Shown here piece after piece: positions 1 to 12,229 of a stretch of DNA of 64,000 nucleotides (positions are counted from its first letter, which is position 1; every line of letters begins with the position of its first letter). This stretch comes from Bufo bufo (Eukaryota > Chordata > Amphibia > Anura > Bufonidae). The stretch covers positions 402,615,399 through 402,679,398 of the forward strand of contig NC_053392.1 in NCBI RefSeq assembly GCF_905171765.1, in the 5' to 3' direction. Both the position numbers and the translations under genes were made by a program. Below the pieces are notes generated by a model. It was given only the letters and a program-made list of their open reading frames with translations. It was not told where the DNA came from and did not search any database.

Positions 1-880
1 TGGACTGGTTGAGGCCCCCCATACATAAGTCACGGATTAGCATGGAACAGGAACTGGAGGGGTCGCCTTCCCTTTCTATTTTGCTGGGAAATGTCTCCTC
101 CCCGATGATAGTTACACCGCTAAACTCACAAATCAAGCTATCTTGAGTGCCTGGAGGTGGTTTCAGTCCTGGCACTGCAGGATTAATTTCCCCTCACATT
201 TACTTCTCTTGAATGATATACCTATGGCTCCTCCCACTCTCCAAGAGAGTATTCCATACTCCATACAGATATCCCCTCTCTCTATTATATATTTGATTTA
301 TATAATTAAATTTGGTCCTGACTGATTGACACTTCTTCAGCTACAACATTTTCCGCTACCACTTATCTCCTTCTTACACTGCTTCTTATCACAACACTAG
401 AAGAGTGTTAATACTACCACTTACTTGGTTTGAGGCTCTGATCAGCGGCCCTTCAACTCCTACTAGATCGATTTCTCAACTGCACAATAGACTTTCTTCC
501 CCAGCCCATCTTGCCAAACCTGTGTTTATTGGATATTCGGAAAAATACTTATCCAGGGAGTTTACACTTTCAGAGCAGACCTCCCTATGTTTAATTCCAA
601 ATACATCATCCTGTGCGTCCATAGTCAAGAAAGCGGTTACAAGCTTCTAAAGTGCTGGTGCAAAACCTCACATTAGACGTGTCTTTCAATGCCTCAGACA
701 CGTGCTGGAGATTCCATGTGTCCATGATTCTGAACCTTTTATTGAGGATTCCATGACCTGGATTAATAATTAATAGTTGATTTGATGTTTATGGTGGGGC
801 ACTGGACTGGTACCTTTTATTTTATTTTATTATTTTCTATTTTCCTTCTGTTTACGCTTTACATATTTCAATAAAAAAAT
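1..880 (+). mobile_element. L1-type LINE, 3' fragment (ORF2 C-terminus and tail)
   Basis: Conceptual translation across several stops and frame changes gives an L1 ORF2 C-terminal pattern: a SQLHNRL segment near 460-490, then a KVL segment and DTCWRF near 700-715. The latter corresponds to the CWRC region that closes L1 ORF2. The end is an A-rich tail with AATAAA at 870-875. The fragment is cut by the window start and has no intact frame, so it is a dead copy. Frame breaks and weak motif identity limit the confidence. Confidence 0.55.
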
Positions 881-2773
881 TGTGCTATACGGCAGTTAAT
901 TCAGCTAGAATGCACTGCCTAGCACAACTAGCCTCAGCTTTTCACTCCTCACTCCCTGATGGAAAGCTTTCCCTGCCTTTCCTGTTCTACACAATTTTTC
1001 CTCTTTCTAGCCTTTCCCTAAACTGTCCCCAACACTAGAATAGAAGCTTGATTGTGACTTTACACTGTCCCCAAGATCATTCTTTGTCAAAGTGCACAGA
1101 CCCATCCACCCTCATTCACAGTAAAACACACCATAATGTTCTAGTCATTCAGCAAGGGCACCTACTGGCTACAGCACTGATTGGATGTCTGTCTGCCCCC
1201 CCTTCTTCCATGGTTATGGGAGCATCCTTCTTCCTCCTCTCTCATGCTTTTTCCAACCGACATTTGCAGTGAGGCGGATGAAATTTTGGGAAGTTTGTAA
1301 TGAACCAAGTTCATTACGAATGGATTCCCTCATCTCTACCCTGGCTCATCAGCTGAAAGTCCTCTATTTCAGATGGAGGTATGCCAAGCATGGTATGGCA
1401 ATATTAATGGCAGAGAAAGCAGACATTTGTAAAGTCAAAGGAGGAAAGAAAATCCAGATCCAAGAGAAATAAATCCATAAAACTGTGGCATTGTTAAAGG
1501 CTCATTAAGATGAGGTAGAGAAACAGAGGCGTGGGAGTGTGACGAGACAAAAACACAAAGTAAACACACATCTAAACTTGCTCCAGGCTCCTACTTTTCA
1601 AGTACGGTATAATATTGCATATATGCCTTTATATAGAACACTTGGGCAAATAATATTAACTGTTATGATACACTGACCAAAAACATCTTAGATATTATGT
1701 ATTCTATCCTTATTTTTTCACTTTTAAAGAACAGTTTAAGTAGTTCCCTGAAGACAGGAATGTAAAACTTTTCTGAACATTGTGCATGAAATATATGTTG
1801 TACTTTATAGATTGGAGTGGTTTTTGATTGACTCTTCACAAAACAGAATAAAATACACTGAATCAAAGACAGCACATTTGTTCTACATTTTTACTATGTA
1901 GTGATGTTCAACTGAAACATCTGCTCTAATGAGTTTGACATTTGCACTAATGACAGCGTTCATTTAGTTAATACCCAGCATTAGACTTGTTTCCCAAAAG
2001 AGTTATTCTTTCTTGCAAAAGGGAGGACAAATTTGCAATTGTTATACAGACAGCTTATTTGGGAATTGTTTTAGTAAATTTAAAACATTATAAATCAGTT
2101 TATTCTTTAGTTAACTATGACTATTACTGCATATCTTGCCTTACATGACAGAGGGACACAGTTTTTTTTTTTTTTTTTTTTTTAAGTTTAGTATAGCTAT
2201 TCACATTTACTTACATCTATTTGTAATGTACAGTGATTTCTGCAGTGATGCAAGGCATACACTTATATTGATCTATTTATCAATTAACCATGTCATCATG
2301 GGTTCATTTAGGAAAATGTTTTCAAGAGTTATTCATTTTGTGCTGAATGTTATAATGGACAATGCATCTGCTTATGGTGCCCCACTTTTAATTTAAAAGC
2401 ACACCATGCAGACCCTAAAGGTCATGTCACACAGCACAGTTGTGATATGGTTGAACATCAACAAAGATGCATTCACAATGTTGTTATAAATTTAGCCAAT
2501 TTAGCACCTGTTTAACAATGGTGTTCTAAATAGGAGAAATTATCTAAATTATTTAATTAATTGCAGTTGGCTACTTTCAAAAACTGAATTTTGAATACAT
2601 CTTTGCTAATTCGGTAACTGCGTCACAACTTCATCCAAACTGCCCTGTGTACCGGTTCCATTAGAACACTTTCACCTGTATAAAATAGTGATAGGTATGC
2701 TCATTTTAGCTGTGTGTCTCTCATTAGCTAAACCTAAGTGGTTGGCAAGAACCAACTTTAAAAGCATTGTAAC
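881..2773. other. Unassigned sequence, no gene seen
   Basis: No coding region or repeat family is recognisable here. It contains a 22-base poly-T run at 2162-2183, which could be the reverse-strand tail of an old retroelement. The open frames are short, low in complexity and without motifs. Bases 2766-2773 (ATTGTAAC) are the left target duplication of the hAT element that follows. Confidence 0.5.
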
Positions 2774-2827
2774 TAGAGGTGGGACGAATCCAATTTTTTT
2801 CAAATCCGAATCCGAAAAAGGTTCTCG

Positions 2828-2900
2828 AATATAGAAACATAGAAACATAGAATGTGTCGGCAGATAAGAACCATTTGGCCCATCTAGTCTGCCCAATATA
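2828..2900 (-). mobile_element. CR1 LINE 3' end, nested in the hAT MITE
   Basis: The sequence ATAGAAACATAGAAACATAG is the reverse complement of an 8-bp TTTCTATG repeat, the microsatellite-like 3' end typical of CR1 LINEs. The following ~60 bp up to the CTAGTCTGCCCAATATA segment fits the 3' UTR. This is a heavily 5'-truncated insertion of the kind usual for CR1. It belongs to the same clade as the long copy at 40770-45064, whose own tail uses a TTACTATG octamer. Confidence 0.7.
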
Positions 2901-3394
2901 TTGAATGTTTAAAATCTCGAATCCTGTACATAATTGTGTGAACGGTGTAAGAAACAAAGTCAGACCGCGTCAGTTGTCTGAACCTCCACCTCCCAGTCAC
3001 GGTCGCACCCTATATGACCGCGATCGTTACGCCCCTGCTCCTATCACTACAGAACATACAGGGTAATGCAGCGCCACATACCTCTTACATCCAGTGACGT
3101 CTCCTTTGATGTAGATGTTCTCTTTCCTCATCTTCTCCTTTCAGACCTTCAGACCAGACCACCATTTTTCAGCCATTTTTCTTCTCTGCAGTTTGACAAA
3201 AAAAAATCTTAGTTTACTACTTTCCATCATCCTCCCATCTTCTGGACAAATCATCCTAACACCCCCAATACTGTTCCGCTGTGCTCCCCAATACTATACT
3301 GCAGAAACAGATAATACCCCTGATAATACTAGTACCACACAGAGCCCCCCATATAAAATACCCCTTCTTTGTGGCCTCAGTAGATGCCCCCATA

Positions 3395-3905
3395 GTGCCC
3401 CCCAATAATGTGCCAATAAGAAGTGGCCCCACAGTGCCACCCAATAATGTGCCAGTAAGTGTCCCCATAGATGCCCCCCTAATCATGTGCCAGTATCAAA
3501 TGCCTCTCTCCTCCCCCCATGTGCCAGTATCAAGTGTGGAGTGCCTCTCTCCTCCCCCCCATGTGCCGGTATCATAGTGCCATCTCCCCCCCAATGTGCC
3601 AGTATCATAGTGCCATCTCCCCCCATAATGTGCCAGTATCATAGTGCCATCTCCCCCCCAATGTGCCAGTATCATAGTGCCATCTCCCCCCATAATGTGC
3701 CAGTATTATAGTGCCACCTCCCCCCATAATGTGCCAGTATCATAGTGCCATATCCCCCATAATGTGCCAGTATTATAGTGCCACCTCCCCCCATAATGTG
3801 CCAGTATCATAGTGCCCCTTCAATGTGCCAGTAGTATCAGTGCCATCTCCCCCCATAATGTGCCAGTATCATAGTGCCTCCCCCCCATTTGCCAATAGTA
3901 TCATA
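3395..3905. repeat. 34-bp minisatellite in the hAT MITE
   Basis: Repeats of about 34 bp with consensus elements CCAGTATCATAGTGCC and CCCCCCATAATGTG run through this stretch and diverge towards the left. Alternating 33- and 34-bp units keep several frames open on both strands. The proline-rich and GGR-type frames seen here are therefore products of the repeat, not genes. Confidence 0.85.
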
Positions 3906-4812
3906 GTGCCTCTCACCTCTCCCCCTCACCAATGTGGCAGTAAAAGATTTAAAAAAAAAACGTTTACTTACCTCCGCTGCGATGCAGGCTTCTTCTGGCC
4001 TGTGTCCCGTGCTGTACGGCTCAGGCGGCGCGATGGCGTCATCGCGCCGCCTGCACCGGCCTCTGATAGGCTGCCGGCACAAGGCCCGCAGCCTATCAGA
4101 GGAACAGGGAAAGGAAACACCTCTCCCTCCCCTGTCGCAGCAGCGAAGCGCTCATCTTCTAGAGTGCCCTGCCACCGCCACCACCAGTCTGGGCACCACC
4201 GGGATTGGTCGGATTCGTATCCGGTAAATTACGTCAGGATTCGAGTCCACGAATCCCACGAATCCAGCAAGATTCGAGGGATTCGTGGATTCGACAAATT
4301 CCCCGTCCCATCTCTAATTGTAACCCAAGCCTGGAAAATAACTAGTGATGACCGGGAGGTGCCATATTCGATTTCGACAAAATTTGCGAATATTCGCTGG
4401 AATATTCGTCTCATATTTGTCGAAATTGAATATTCATCATTGTTCTAGTTATCGCGATTAATATGCGATTTAAATAATCGCTTATTGCGATTTTAACTTA
4501 AGGCAACTTTCCTATTGGTTTGATATCTAGAATTAGAGAAGATGACGAATATGACGAATGTATTCGTCATAGTCCTCAAAACTAAGATAATGAAATATTC
4601 TCCATCTTCGTTCCATTTTTTAAAAAAATAAATTGAATAATTATAATAATTATCAAGTATTATAATTATTCTATTTATTAAAAAAAAAGCAAAGTAATAT
4701 AATCGCATAGCAAATTAAACACAGCTTTCTCTATAGGCAACTTTCCTATTTGATTGCTAGAATAAGTGAAGTTGACGAATATGAAGCTAAAACAAAGATG
4801 GAGAATATTTTG
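3666..4812. repeat. 1147-bp direct tandem duplication, first copy
   Basis: This block recurs almost unchanged at a constant offset of 1147 bp. It runs from inside the 34-bp minisatellite, across the right end and right TSD of the hAT element, into the AT-rich element beyond. Differences are few: the A-run near 3950 and single substitutions near 4170 and 4297. That suggests a recent duplication. The junction at 4812/4813 joins GAGAATATTTTG to CCAGTATCATAG, with at most 1-2 bp of shared sequence. Confidence 0.9.
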
Positions 4813-6500
4813 CCAGTATCATAGTGCCATCTCCCCCCATAATGTGCCAGTATTATAGTGCCACCTCCCCCCATAATGTGCCAGTATCATAGTGCCATAT
4901 CCCCCATAATGTGCCAGTATTATAGTGCCACCTCCCCCCATAATGTGCCAGTATCATAGTGCCCCTTCAATGTGCCAGTAGTATCAGTGCCATCTCCCCC
5001 CATAATGTGCCAGTATCATAGTGCCTCCCCCCCATTTGCCAATAGTATCATAGTGCCTCTCACCTCTCCCCCTCACCAATGTGGCAGTAAAAGATTAAAA
5101 AATAAAACGTTTACTTACCTCCGCTGCGATGCAGGCTTCTTCTGGCCTGTGTCCCGTGCTGTACGGCTCAGGCGGCGCGATGGCGTCATCGCGCCGCCTG
5201 CACCGGCCTCTGATAGGCTGCCGGCACAAGGCCCGCAGCCTATCAGAGGAACAGGGAAAGGAAACACCTCTCCCTCCCCTGTCGCAGCAGCGAAGCGCTC
5301 ATCTTCTAGAGTGCCCTGCCGCCGCCACCACCAGTCTGGGCACCACCGGGATTGGTCGGATTCGTATCCGGTAAATTACGTCAGGATTCGAGTCCACGAA
5401 TCCCACGAATCCAGCAAGATTCGAGGGATTCGTGGATTCGACGAATTCCCCGTCCCATCTCTAATTGTAACCCAAGCCTGGAAAATAACTAGTGATGACC
5501 GGGAGGTGCCATATTCGATTTCGACAAAATTTGCGAATATTCGCTGGAATATTCGTCTCATATTTGTCGAAATTGAATATTCATCATTGTTCTAGTTATC
5601 GCGATTAATATGCGATTTAAATAATCGCTTATTGCGATTTTAACTTAAGGCAACTTTCCTATTGGTTTGATATCTAGAATTAGAGAAGATGACGAATATG
5701 ACGAATGTATTCGTCATAGTCCTCAAAACTAAGATAATGAAATATTCTCCATCTTCGTTCCATTTTTAAAAAAAATAAATTGAATAATTATAATAATTAT
5801 CAAGTATTATAATTATTCTATTTATTAAAAAAAAAGCAAAGTAATATAATCGCATAGCAAATTAAACACAGCTTTCTCTATAGGCAACTTTCCTATTTGA
5901 TTGCTAGAATAAGTGAAGTTGACGAATATGGAGCTAAAACAAAGATGGAGAATATTTTGTTATCTTCGTTATGAGGAATATGACGAATACATTCGTCATA
6001 TTCGTCATCTTCGCTAATTCTACCAAGCCACTCATAGTAAACCAGGTCTAAGTTGAAATCGCAATGCGATTCAATGCTAATTCAACTTAGCACTGCTATA
6101 TTCCATATTTGTTAACTTTGTTAATTCTAGCAAGCTGACCCGTTAGAAACACAGCTCTAAGTTGAAATCGCAATGCGATTATTTGAACTTAAATTACTCG
6201 CATTGCTCTTTTAACTTACAGCTGTCCAGATTTAACCTAACCATAACCAACCAATAAAGAGAATCCTGCTCTATTTTCTTATTTGTTAATTCTAACAGTC
6301 AATTGTTCAGATTAGTCAACTTTCCAATAGGTCCCCCACTATAAGTTGTAATCGCGTTTGAATGGAACATTAGAGCTATTAGTCTGATTTACTATTGGTT
6401 GGCTCAATAGAATTAAGTTTCATTCGTACGCGAATACAACTTAGAGCAAGGTACCAATATGAAATTTCCCAGCCTATACAGTCTACTATGTTTGGTTTGT
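4340..6500. mobile_element. AT-rich transposon flank with GCGATT/TTCG palindromes (left)
   Basis: It begins with CTAGTGATGACCGGGAGG, which looks like a hAT-type terminus, then has dense palindromes built on CGAATATTCG and AATCGCAATGCGATT. A block with TAGCACTGCTA, TTGTTAACTT and AATTCTAGCAAG at 6087-6141 recurs in the same orientation at about 23657-23710. Both blocks lie just outside the Myb/SANT-like gene, so they are probably subterminal repeats of the element that carries it. The superfamily is unresolved; hAT or PIF/Harbinger are the options I considered. Confidence 0.5.
4813..5959. repeat. 1147-bp direct tandem duplication, second copy
   Basis: This is the second copy of the block at 3666-4812. 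It carries an extra, left-truncated half of the hAT MITE (ending CGTCCCATCTCTA at about 5463) together with its ATTGTAAC flank. After 5959 the sequence continues into TTATCTTCG, which is the original continuation of the AT-rich element. Confidence 0.9.
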
Positions 6501-6714
6501 TATCTCGATAATACGTCAATTAAATAATCGTGTTTGTACGTCTGTACGTGCGTGCGTCTGTACGTGTGTGCCTGTCTTTGGATCGGAAAGAGTGGAGAGA
6601 GACCGATTCTACAGAGACAGAGATTTGGAAAACTGAATTCGGAAATGTCAAAAAGCAATTTCAAACCAGAAGAGCTGGAATTTTTGATCACTGTAAGTAA
6701 TTCTACCTAACAAG

Positions 6715-7262
6715 TATGTCACTCTTAAAGGGGCGGCCACTATTCAAGTCACTGTTAAAGGGGAGGCCGTTGTTAAAGTCACTGTTAAAGGGGCGGCCAC
6801 TGTTCAAGTCACTGTTAAAGGGGAGGCCACTGTTCAAGTCACTCTTAAAGGGGCGGCCACTGTTCAAGTCACTCTTAAAGGGGCGGCCACTGTTCAAGTC
6901 ACTGTTAAAGGGGAGGCCACTGTTCAAGTCACTCCTAAAGGGGCGGCCACTGTTCTTGTCATTGTTAAAGGGGAGGCCACTGTTCTAGTCACTGTTAAAG
7001 GGCTGGCCACTATTCAAGTCACTGTTAAAGGGGAGGCCACTATTCAAGTCACTGTTAAAGGGGAGGCCACTGTTCAAGTCACTGTTAAAGGGGAGGCCGT
7101 TGTCAAAGTCACTGTTAAAGGCAAGGCCACTGTTCAACTCACTGTTAAAGGGGCGGACTCTGTCAAAGTCACTGTTAAATGGGAGGCCATTGTTGAAAGT
7201 CGCTGTTAAAGTAGGGGTATCTGTGAAAGTCACTGTTAAAGTGGCGTTCACTGTGGAGTTTA
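6715..7262. repeat. 30-bp minisatellite in intron 1 of the Myb/SANT-like gene
   Basis: About 18 copies of a 30-bp unit built on GTCACTGTTAAAGGGG and AGGCCACTGTTCAA fill the first intron. Variants decay towards the right, after about 7150. Because 30 is a multiple of three, frames on both strands stay open (LLKGRPLFKS and NSGLPFNSDL type repeats). I read these as repeat artefacts. Confidence 0.9.
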
Positions 7263-7457
7263 ATTCTTATATTTGCCTTGAATAAAAATGTTTTTATTTT
7301 TATTTTACTTTTATATAGTTCCATAGGGAACTATATAAATATCTACTCTTTTACCATTTTGATATAAAATTTTATTTTTGATGGTGGAGATGACTATAAT
7401 TACTAATAATTGTATTTTACAACTTTGGGATTACATCCTTTAATTGTTATCTTGCAG
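7263..7457. other. Rest of intron 1, no other feature
   Basis: AT-rich intron sequence between the minisatellite and the exon 2 acceptor. It contains a palindrome around TATATAGTTCCATAGGGAAC at about 7311-7335 and nothing coding. Confidence 0.5.
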
Positions 7458-7651
7458 ACTATGTTGGAGAAAAAAATATGACGACCTAGGTTCCCGTACA
7501 GAGAAACAGGGCATAGTACGTAGAATAGCATACAGGCTGTGGCAGCAGCATGGCAAAAGTCATTCTAAAGATGCTTTTTTAAAGAAATGGTCAGACCTTA
7601 AAAGACACAGGATGGATCTGATCAAAGAGGTCAGATACAAAAATTGTCCAG

Positions 7652-8437
7652 GTAAGATGCTTACATAAATTTTCTATCACCCACCTATTGTTATCTATGT
7701 GTTCAGTTATGCAAATAAGTATTTCTATCCCTTTACAACTGATAACTTAGTTCAGTGGTGTTGAACTGATGGAACGGGTGCTAGAGGCGGCACTCAGAGC
7801 CCTCTCTGTGGGCCGCATACCCTTGAAAAGGTCTAAGGCGTACTAATCGGCTTTAGACATTTCCTACCATACAGCTTCGCAGGCACACTATTAACAGCAC
7901 AGTCAGCAAATTGAATGTAGGCAGGCTGTTACAGAAAAATGATAATTGTGTGGAAGACAGATTATACTGGTATTCAGGTACAATGGTAGCGTTGGCTATT
8001 TGAGATAAATAAATTAGTTGGTTTTCTGTTCTGCCTCAAAATTCTCCAGCACGGATTTAGTAAATGCTGGGACACGTAGCTGATTATTCCTTTAAAATAT
8101 ATACATACACTCACAGCAAGATACAGATATATGATGTAAACCCTTATCCAATGTCAAAACAGTTGACTTGGTCCACCTCATTTGAATAACCCTGCAACAG
8201 TACCTTGCGAACAAATACCCCCCCGGTACCTCATCCTAGCTATTAACGTACTCAATTGTAAACCATCTGAAAGACCTCATTTGTAGTTTCATCTAACACC
8301 AAATCATGTGAAATCAAACATAGGGGTAATCATTATTCCATCCAGATCCCACCATAGATTAATTTGTGTACCGTTACATTTTTTTTTTTGCTTTCCTTAT
8401 TTATCTTGGTATTTTTGCAAAAATTTGTTCATTACAG
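7652..8437. other. Intron 2, no other feature recognised
   Basis: Non-coding sequence between donor GTAAGA and acceptor TTACAG of the Myb/SANT-like gene. No repeat family was recognised. A T-rich tract precedes the acceptor near 8378-8430. Confidence 0.45.
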
Positions 8438-8640
8438 GGGCTCCTCTTCCAAAAGTATGCGCTAAGCGCTCTAGAAAGAAGGTGGTGGTGGAAGAGAAGG
8501 AGATGACAGATGATAAGGAGCAGCTAGAGGAACAGGCAGGACCATCAGGGCATTAGGCCCATAGCCCACCTGAGTCAGATGAGGTCCAGGAGGATGATGA
8601 GAAGGAAGAAGACGAGGTGGTGACCACCCCCGCCAGGAGG

Positions 8641-9134
8641 GTAAATATATTCTGTTGATGTTTTAATTTAAAAAATGTCCCCACACACATACAGGTGTCT
8701 GTTTAGTCTTCACCACAGGCAGATTTTATTCAAGAAAACAATTATAAACAAGTTCAAGTTCAACCTCTAATTTTTATTCAGACTTTATATATTGCATAAC
8801 CTAAAGTCCCACACTTTGCATTCACTCCAAGCAGTGTAACAAAAATATTAGTATATCACCACTCTTTAGGGTCTGTTAGAGACCATGCTCATTTAACTGC
8901 AGGTTCAGTTTTCACATCTCCTGTCCACACTTGAAAAGAAAAGCATTTTTAATCCCAACTTTATAAAAACGCTTGATGGAGTATGGGAGTGACCTGTGCA
9001 ACGATATCTGTCTGGGAACTCAGTCCAAAAACTCAGACCCTAATTAAATCCACGTAAAAAGTTTATTTTAAAGCAAGCTGATGTTACTGGTGTACTGATT
9101 TCCGTAAAGTATCTCAATGAGGCATACAATTTAA
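8641..9134. other. Intron 3 up to the piggyBac insertion
   Basis: Non-coding sequence following the GTAAAT donor of exon 3. It runs to TTAATTAA, where the first piggyBac element inserted. No features were seen inside. The rest of this intron would be found at 13581-13855 and beyond if the insertions were removed. Confidence 0.4.
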
Positions 9135-9499
9135 TTAACCACTTAAGGACCACAGGTTTATACCCCCCTAGTGACCAGGCCTTTTTTTCCAAATCGGCAC
9201 TCCACAACTTTAGCGGTTTATTGCTCGGTCATGCAACTTACCACCCAAATTAATTTTACCTCCTTTTCTTCTCACTAATAGAGCTTTCATTTGGTGGTAT
9301 TTCATTGCTGCTGACATTTTTACTTTTTTTGTTATTAATCGAAATTTAACGATTTTTTTGCAAAATGTCTTTGACAAAAAAAAATGCTTGGGTAAAAAAA
9401 AATGGTTTGGGTAAAAGTTATAGCATTTACAAACTATGGTACAAAAATGTGAATTTCCGCTTTTTGAAGCAGCTCTGACTTTCTGAGCACCTGTCATGT

Positions 9500-12200
9500 T
9501 TCCTGAGGTTCTACAATGGCCAGACAGTACAAACACCCCACAAATGACCCCATTTTGGAAAGTAGACACCCTAAGGTATTCGCTGATGGGCATAGTGAGT
9601 TCATAGAACTTTTTATTTTTTGTCACAAGTTAGCGGAAAATTATGTTTTTTTTTTTTTTCTTACAAAGTCTCATATTCCACTAACTTGTGACAAAAAATA
9701 AAAACTTCCATGAACTCACTATGCCCATCACGAAAAACCTTGGGGTGTCTTCTTTCCAAAATGGGGTCACTTGTGGGGTAGTTATACTGCCCTGGCATTT
9801 TAGGGGCCCAAATGCGTGCGAAGTAGTTTGAAATCAAAATCTGTAAAAAATGGCCGGTGAAATCCGAAAGGTGCTCTTTGGAAAATGGGCCCCTTTGCCC
9901 ACCTAGGCTGCAAAAAAGTGTCACACATGTGTTATTGCCGTACTCAGGAGAAGTTGGGAAATGTGTTTTGGGGTGTCATTTTACATATACCCATTCTGGG
10001 TGAGAGAAATATCTTGGCAAAAGACAACTTTTCCCATTTTTTTTATACAAAGTTGGCATTTGACCAAGATATTTGTCTCACCACCATGGGTATATGTAAA
10101 ATGACACCCCAAAACACATTGCCCAACTTCTCCTGAGTACGGTGATACCACATGTGTGACACTTTTTTGCAGCCTAGGTGGGCAAAGGAGGCCACATTCC
10201 AAAGAGCACCTTTAGGATTTCACCGGCCATTTTTTACAGATTCTGATTTCAAACTACTTACCACACATTTGGGCCCCTAGAATGCCAGGGCAGTATAACT
10301 ACCCAACAAGTGACCCCATTTTGGAAAGAAGACACCCCAAGGTATTCCGTGAAGGGCATGGCGAGTTCCTCGAATTTTTTATTTTTTGTCACAAGTTAGC
10401 GGAAAATGATGATTTTTTTTTTTCTTACAAAGTCTCATATTCCACTAACTTGTGACAAAAAATAAAAACTTCCATGAACTCACTATGCCCATCATGAAAT
10501 ACCTGGGGGTGTCTTCTTTCCAAAATGGGTTCACTTGTGGGGTAGTTATACTGCCCTGGCATTTTAGGGGCTCGAATGCGTGAGAAGTAGTTTGAAATCA
10601 AAATCTGTAAAAAATGGCCGGTGAAATCCGAAAGGTGCTCTTTGGAATGTGGGCCCCTTTGCCCACCTAGGCTGCAAAAAAGTGTCACACATCTGGTATT
10701 GCCGTACTCAGGAGAAGTTGGGCAATGTGTTTTGGGGTGTCATTTTTCATATACCCATGCTGGGTGAGATAATTATCTCGGTCAAATGCCAACTTTGTAT
10801 AAAAAAATGGGAAAAGTTGTCTTTTGCCAAGATATTTCTCTCACCCAGCATGGGTATATGTAAAAAGACACCCCAAAACACATTGCCCAACTTCTCCTGA
10901 GTACGGTGATACCAGATGTGTGACACTTTTTTGCAGCCTAGGTGGGCAAAGGTGCCCACATTCCAAAGAGCACCTTTCGGATTTCACCGGCCATTTTTTA
11001 CAGATTTTGATTTTAAACCACTTCTCATGCATTCGGGCCCCTAAAATGCCAGGGCAGTATAACTACCCCACAAGTGACCCCATTTTGGAAAGAAGACACC
11101 CCAAGGTATTTCGTGACGGGCATAGTGAGTTCATAAAAGTTTTTATTATTTGTCACAAGTTAGTGGAATATGAGACTTTGTAAGAAAAAAAAAAAAAAAA
11201 AACGTATTTTCCGCTAACTTGTGACAAAAAATAAAAAATTCGAGGAACTTGCCATGCCCCTCTCGGAATATCTTGGGGTGTCTTCTTTCCAAAATGGGGT
11301 CACCTGTGGGGTAGTTATACTGCCCTGGCATTCTAGGGGCCCTAATGTGTGGTAAGTAGGTAAATGACCTGTGAAATCCTAAATGTGCTCTTTGGAATGT
11401 GGGCCCCTTTGCCCACCTAGGCTGCAAAAAAGTGTCACACATGTGGTATCGCCGTATTCAGAAGAAGTTGGGCAATGTGTTTTGGGGTGTCTTTTTACAT
11501 ATACTCATGCTGGGTGAGAGAAATATCTCGGCAAAAGACAACTTTTCCCATTTTTTATACAAAGTTGGCATTTGACCAAGATATTTATCTCACCCAGCAT
11601 GGGTATATGTAAAATGACACCCCAAAACACATTGCCCAACTTCTCCTGAGTACGGCGATACCAGATGTGTGACACTTTTTTGCAGCCTAGATGCGCAAAG
11701 GGGCCCACATTCCTTTTATGAGGGCATTTTTAGACATTTGGATCCCAGACTTCTTCTCACGCTTTAGGGCCCCTAAAATGCCAGGGCAGTATAAATACCC
11801 CACATGTGACCCCATTTTGGAAAGAAGACACCCCAAGGTATTTAATGAGGGGCATGGCGAGTTCATAGAAAAAAAAATTTTTGGGCACAAGTGGAAATTG
11901 ATATATATTTTTTTCTCACAAAGTCTCCCTTTCCGCTAACTTGGGACAAAAGTTTCAATCTTTCATGGACTCAATATGCCCCTCACGGAATACCTTGGGG
12001 TGTCTTCTTTCCGAAATGGGGTCACATGTGGGGTATTTATACTGCCCTGGCATTCTAGGGGCCCTAAAGCGTGAGAAGAAGTCTGGAATATAAATGTCTA
12101 AAAAATTTTACGCATTTGGATTCCGTGAGGGGTATGGTGAGTTCATGTGAGATTTTATTTTTTGACACAAGTTAGTGGAATATGAGACTTTGTAAGAAAA
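9500..12200. repeat. Alternating inverted repeat array in the left piggyBac
   Basis: A ~370-390 bp monomer alternates in orientation. Recognisable parts are GTCACAAGTTAGCGGAAA, CAAGTGACCCCATTTTGGAA, CACATTGCCCAACTTCTCC and CACCCAGCATGGGTATATG. Symmetry centres fall near 9657, 10035, 10420, 10795, 11185, 11545 and 11905, each in an A- or T-rich spacer. Both strands therefore carry the same sequence, and any transcript would fold into long hairpins. Open frames here such as 9661-9924 and 10824-11183 are copies of one another and are not genes. Confidence 0.9.
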
Positions 12201-12229
12201 ATAATAATAATTTCCGCTAACTTGGGCCA

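Larger units (their letters stand above)
2774..4316. mobile_element. Non-autonomous hAT element (MITE) with 8-bp TSD
   Basis: The left end reads TAGAGGTGGGACG and the right end is its near reverse complement, CGTCCCATCTCTA. Both are flanked by the identical octamer ATTGTAAC (2766-2773 and 4317-4324). Short TIRs starting with TAG and an 8-bp target duplication are hAT hallmarks. The inside has no transposase. It holds a CR1 3' tail on the reverse strand (about 2828-2900), a 34-bp minisatellite, and GC-rich palindromes around 4020-4105. Subterminal GGATTCG/CGAATCC motifs occur at both ends, as is common in hAT MITEs. Confidence 0.85.
6645..8640 (+). pseudogene. Myb/SANT-like transposon accessory gene, broken (exons 1-3)
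   Basis: Three spliced segments can be read. Exon 1 (6645-6692) runs from ATG through MSKSNFKPEELEFLIT to a GTAAGT donor. Exon 2 (7458-7651) lies between TTGCAG and GTAAGA, and exon 3 (8438-8640) between TTACAG and GTAAAT. Exon 2 encodes a helical, Trp-rich Myb/SANT-like module (YDDLGSRT ... KKWSDLKRHR) like the DNA-binding proteins of PIF/Harbinger transposons and NAIF1/MSANTD relatives. Exon phases agree only if one base of the A7 run at about 7471 is removed, so a +1 slip has broken the frame. Exon 3 has a TAG at 8554-8556 inside an acidic, Lys-rich linker. The role assignment is inferred from the domain. Confidence 0.6.

Noticed and set aside
3825..5595. Two identical 207-codon frames
   Set aside because: They are the two copies of the 1147-bp duplication, cross a hAT terminus and lack any domain.
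9210..9924. Frames of 87-138 codons repeated in several places
   Set aside because: They are copies of the alternating piggyBac array, present in both orientations, without family motifs.
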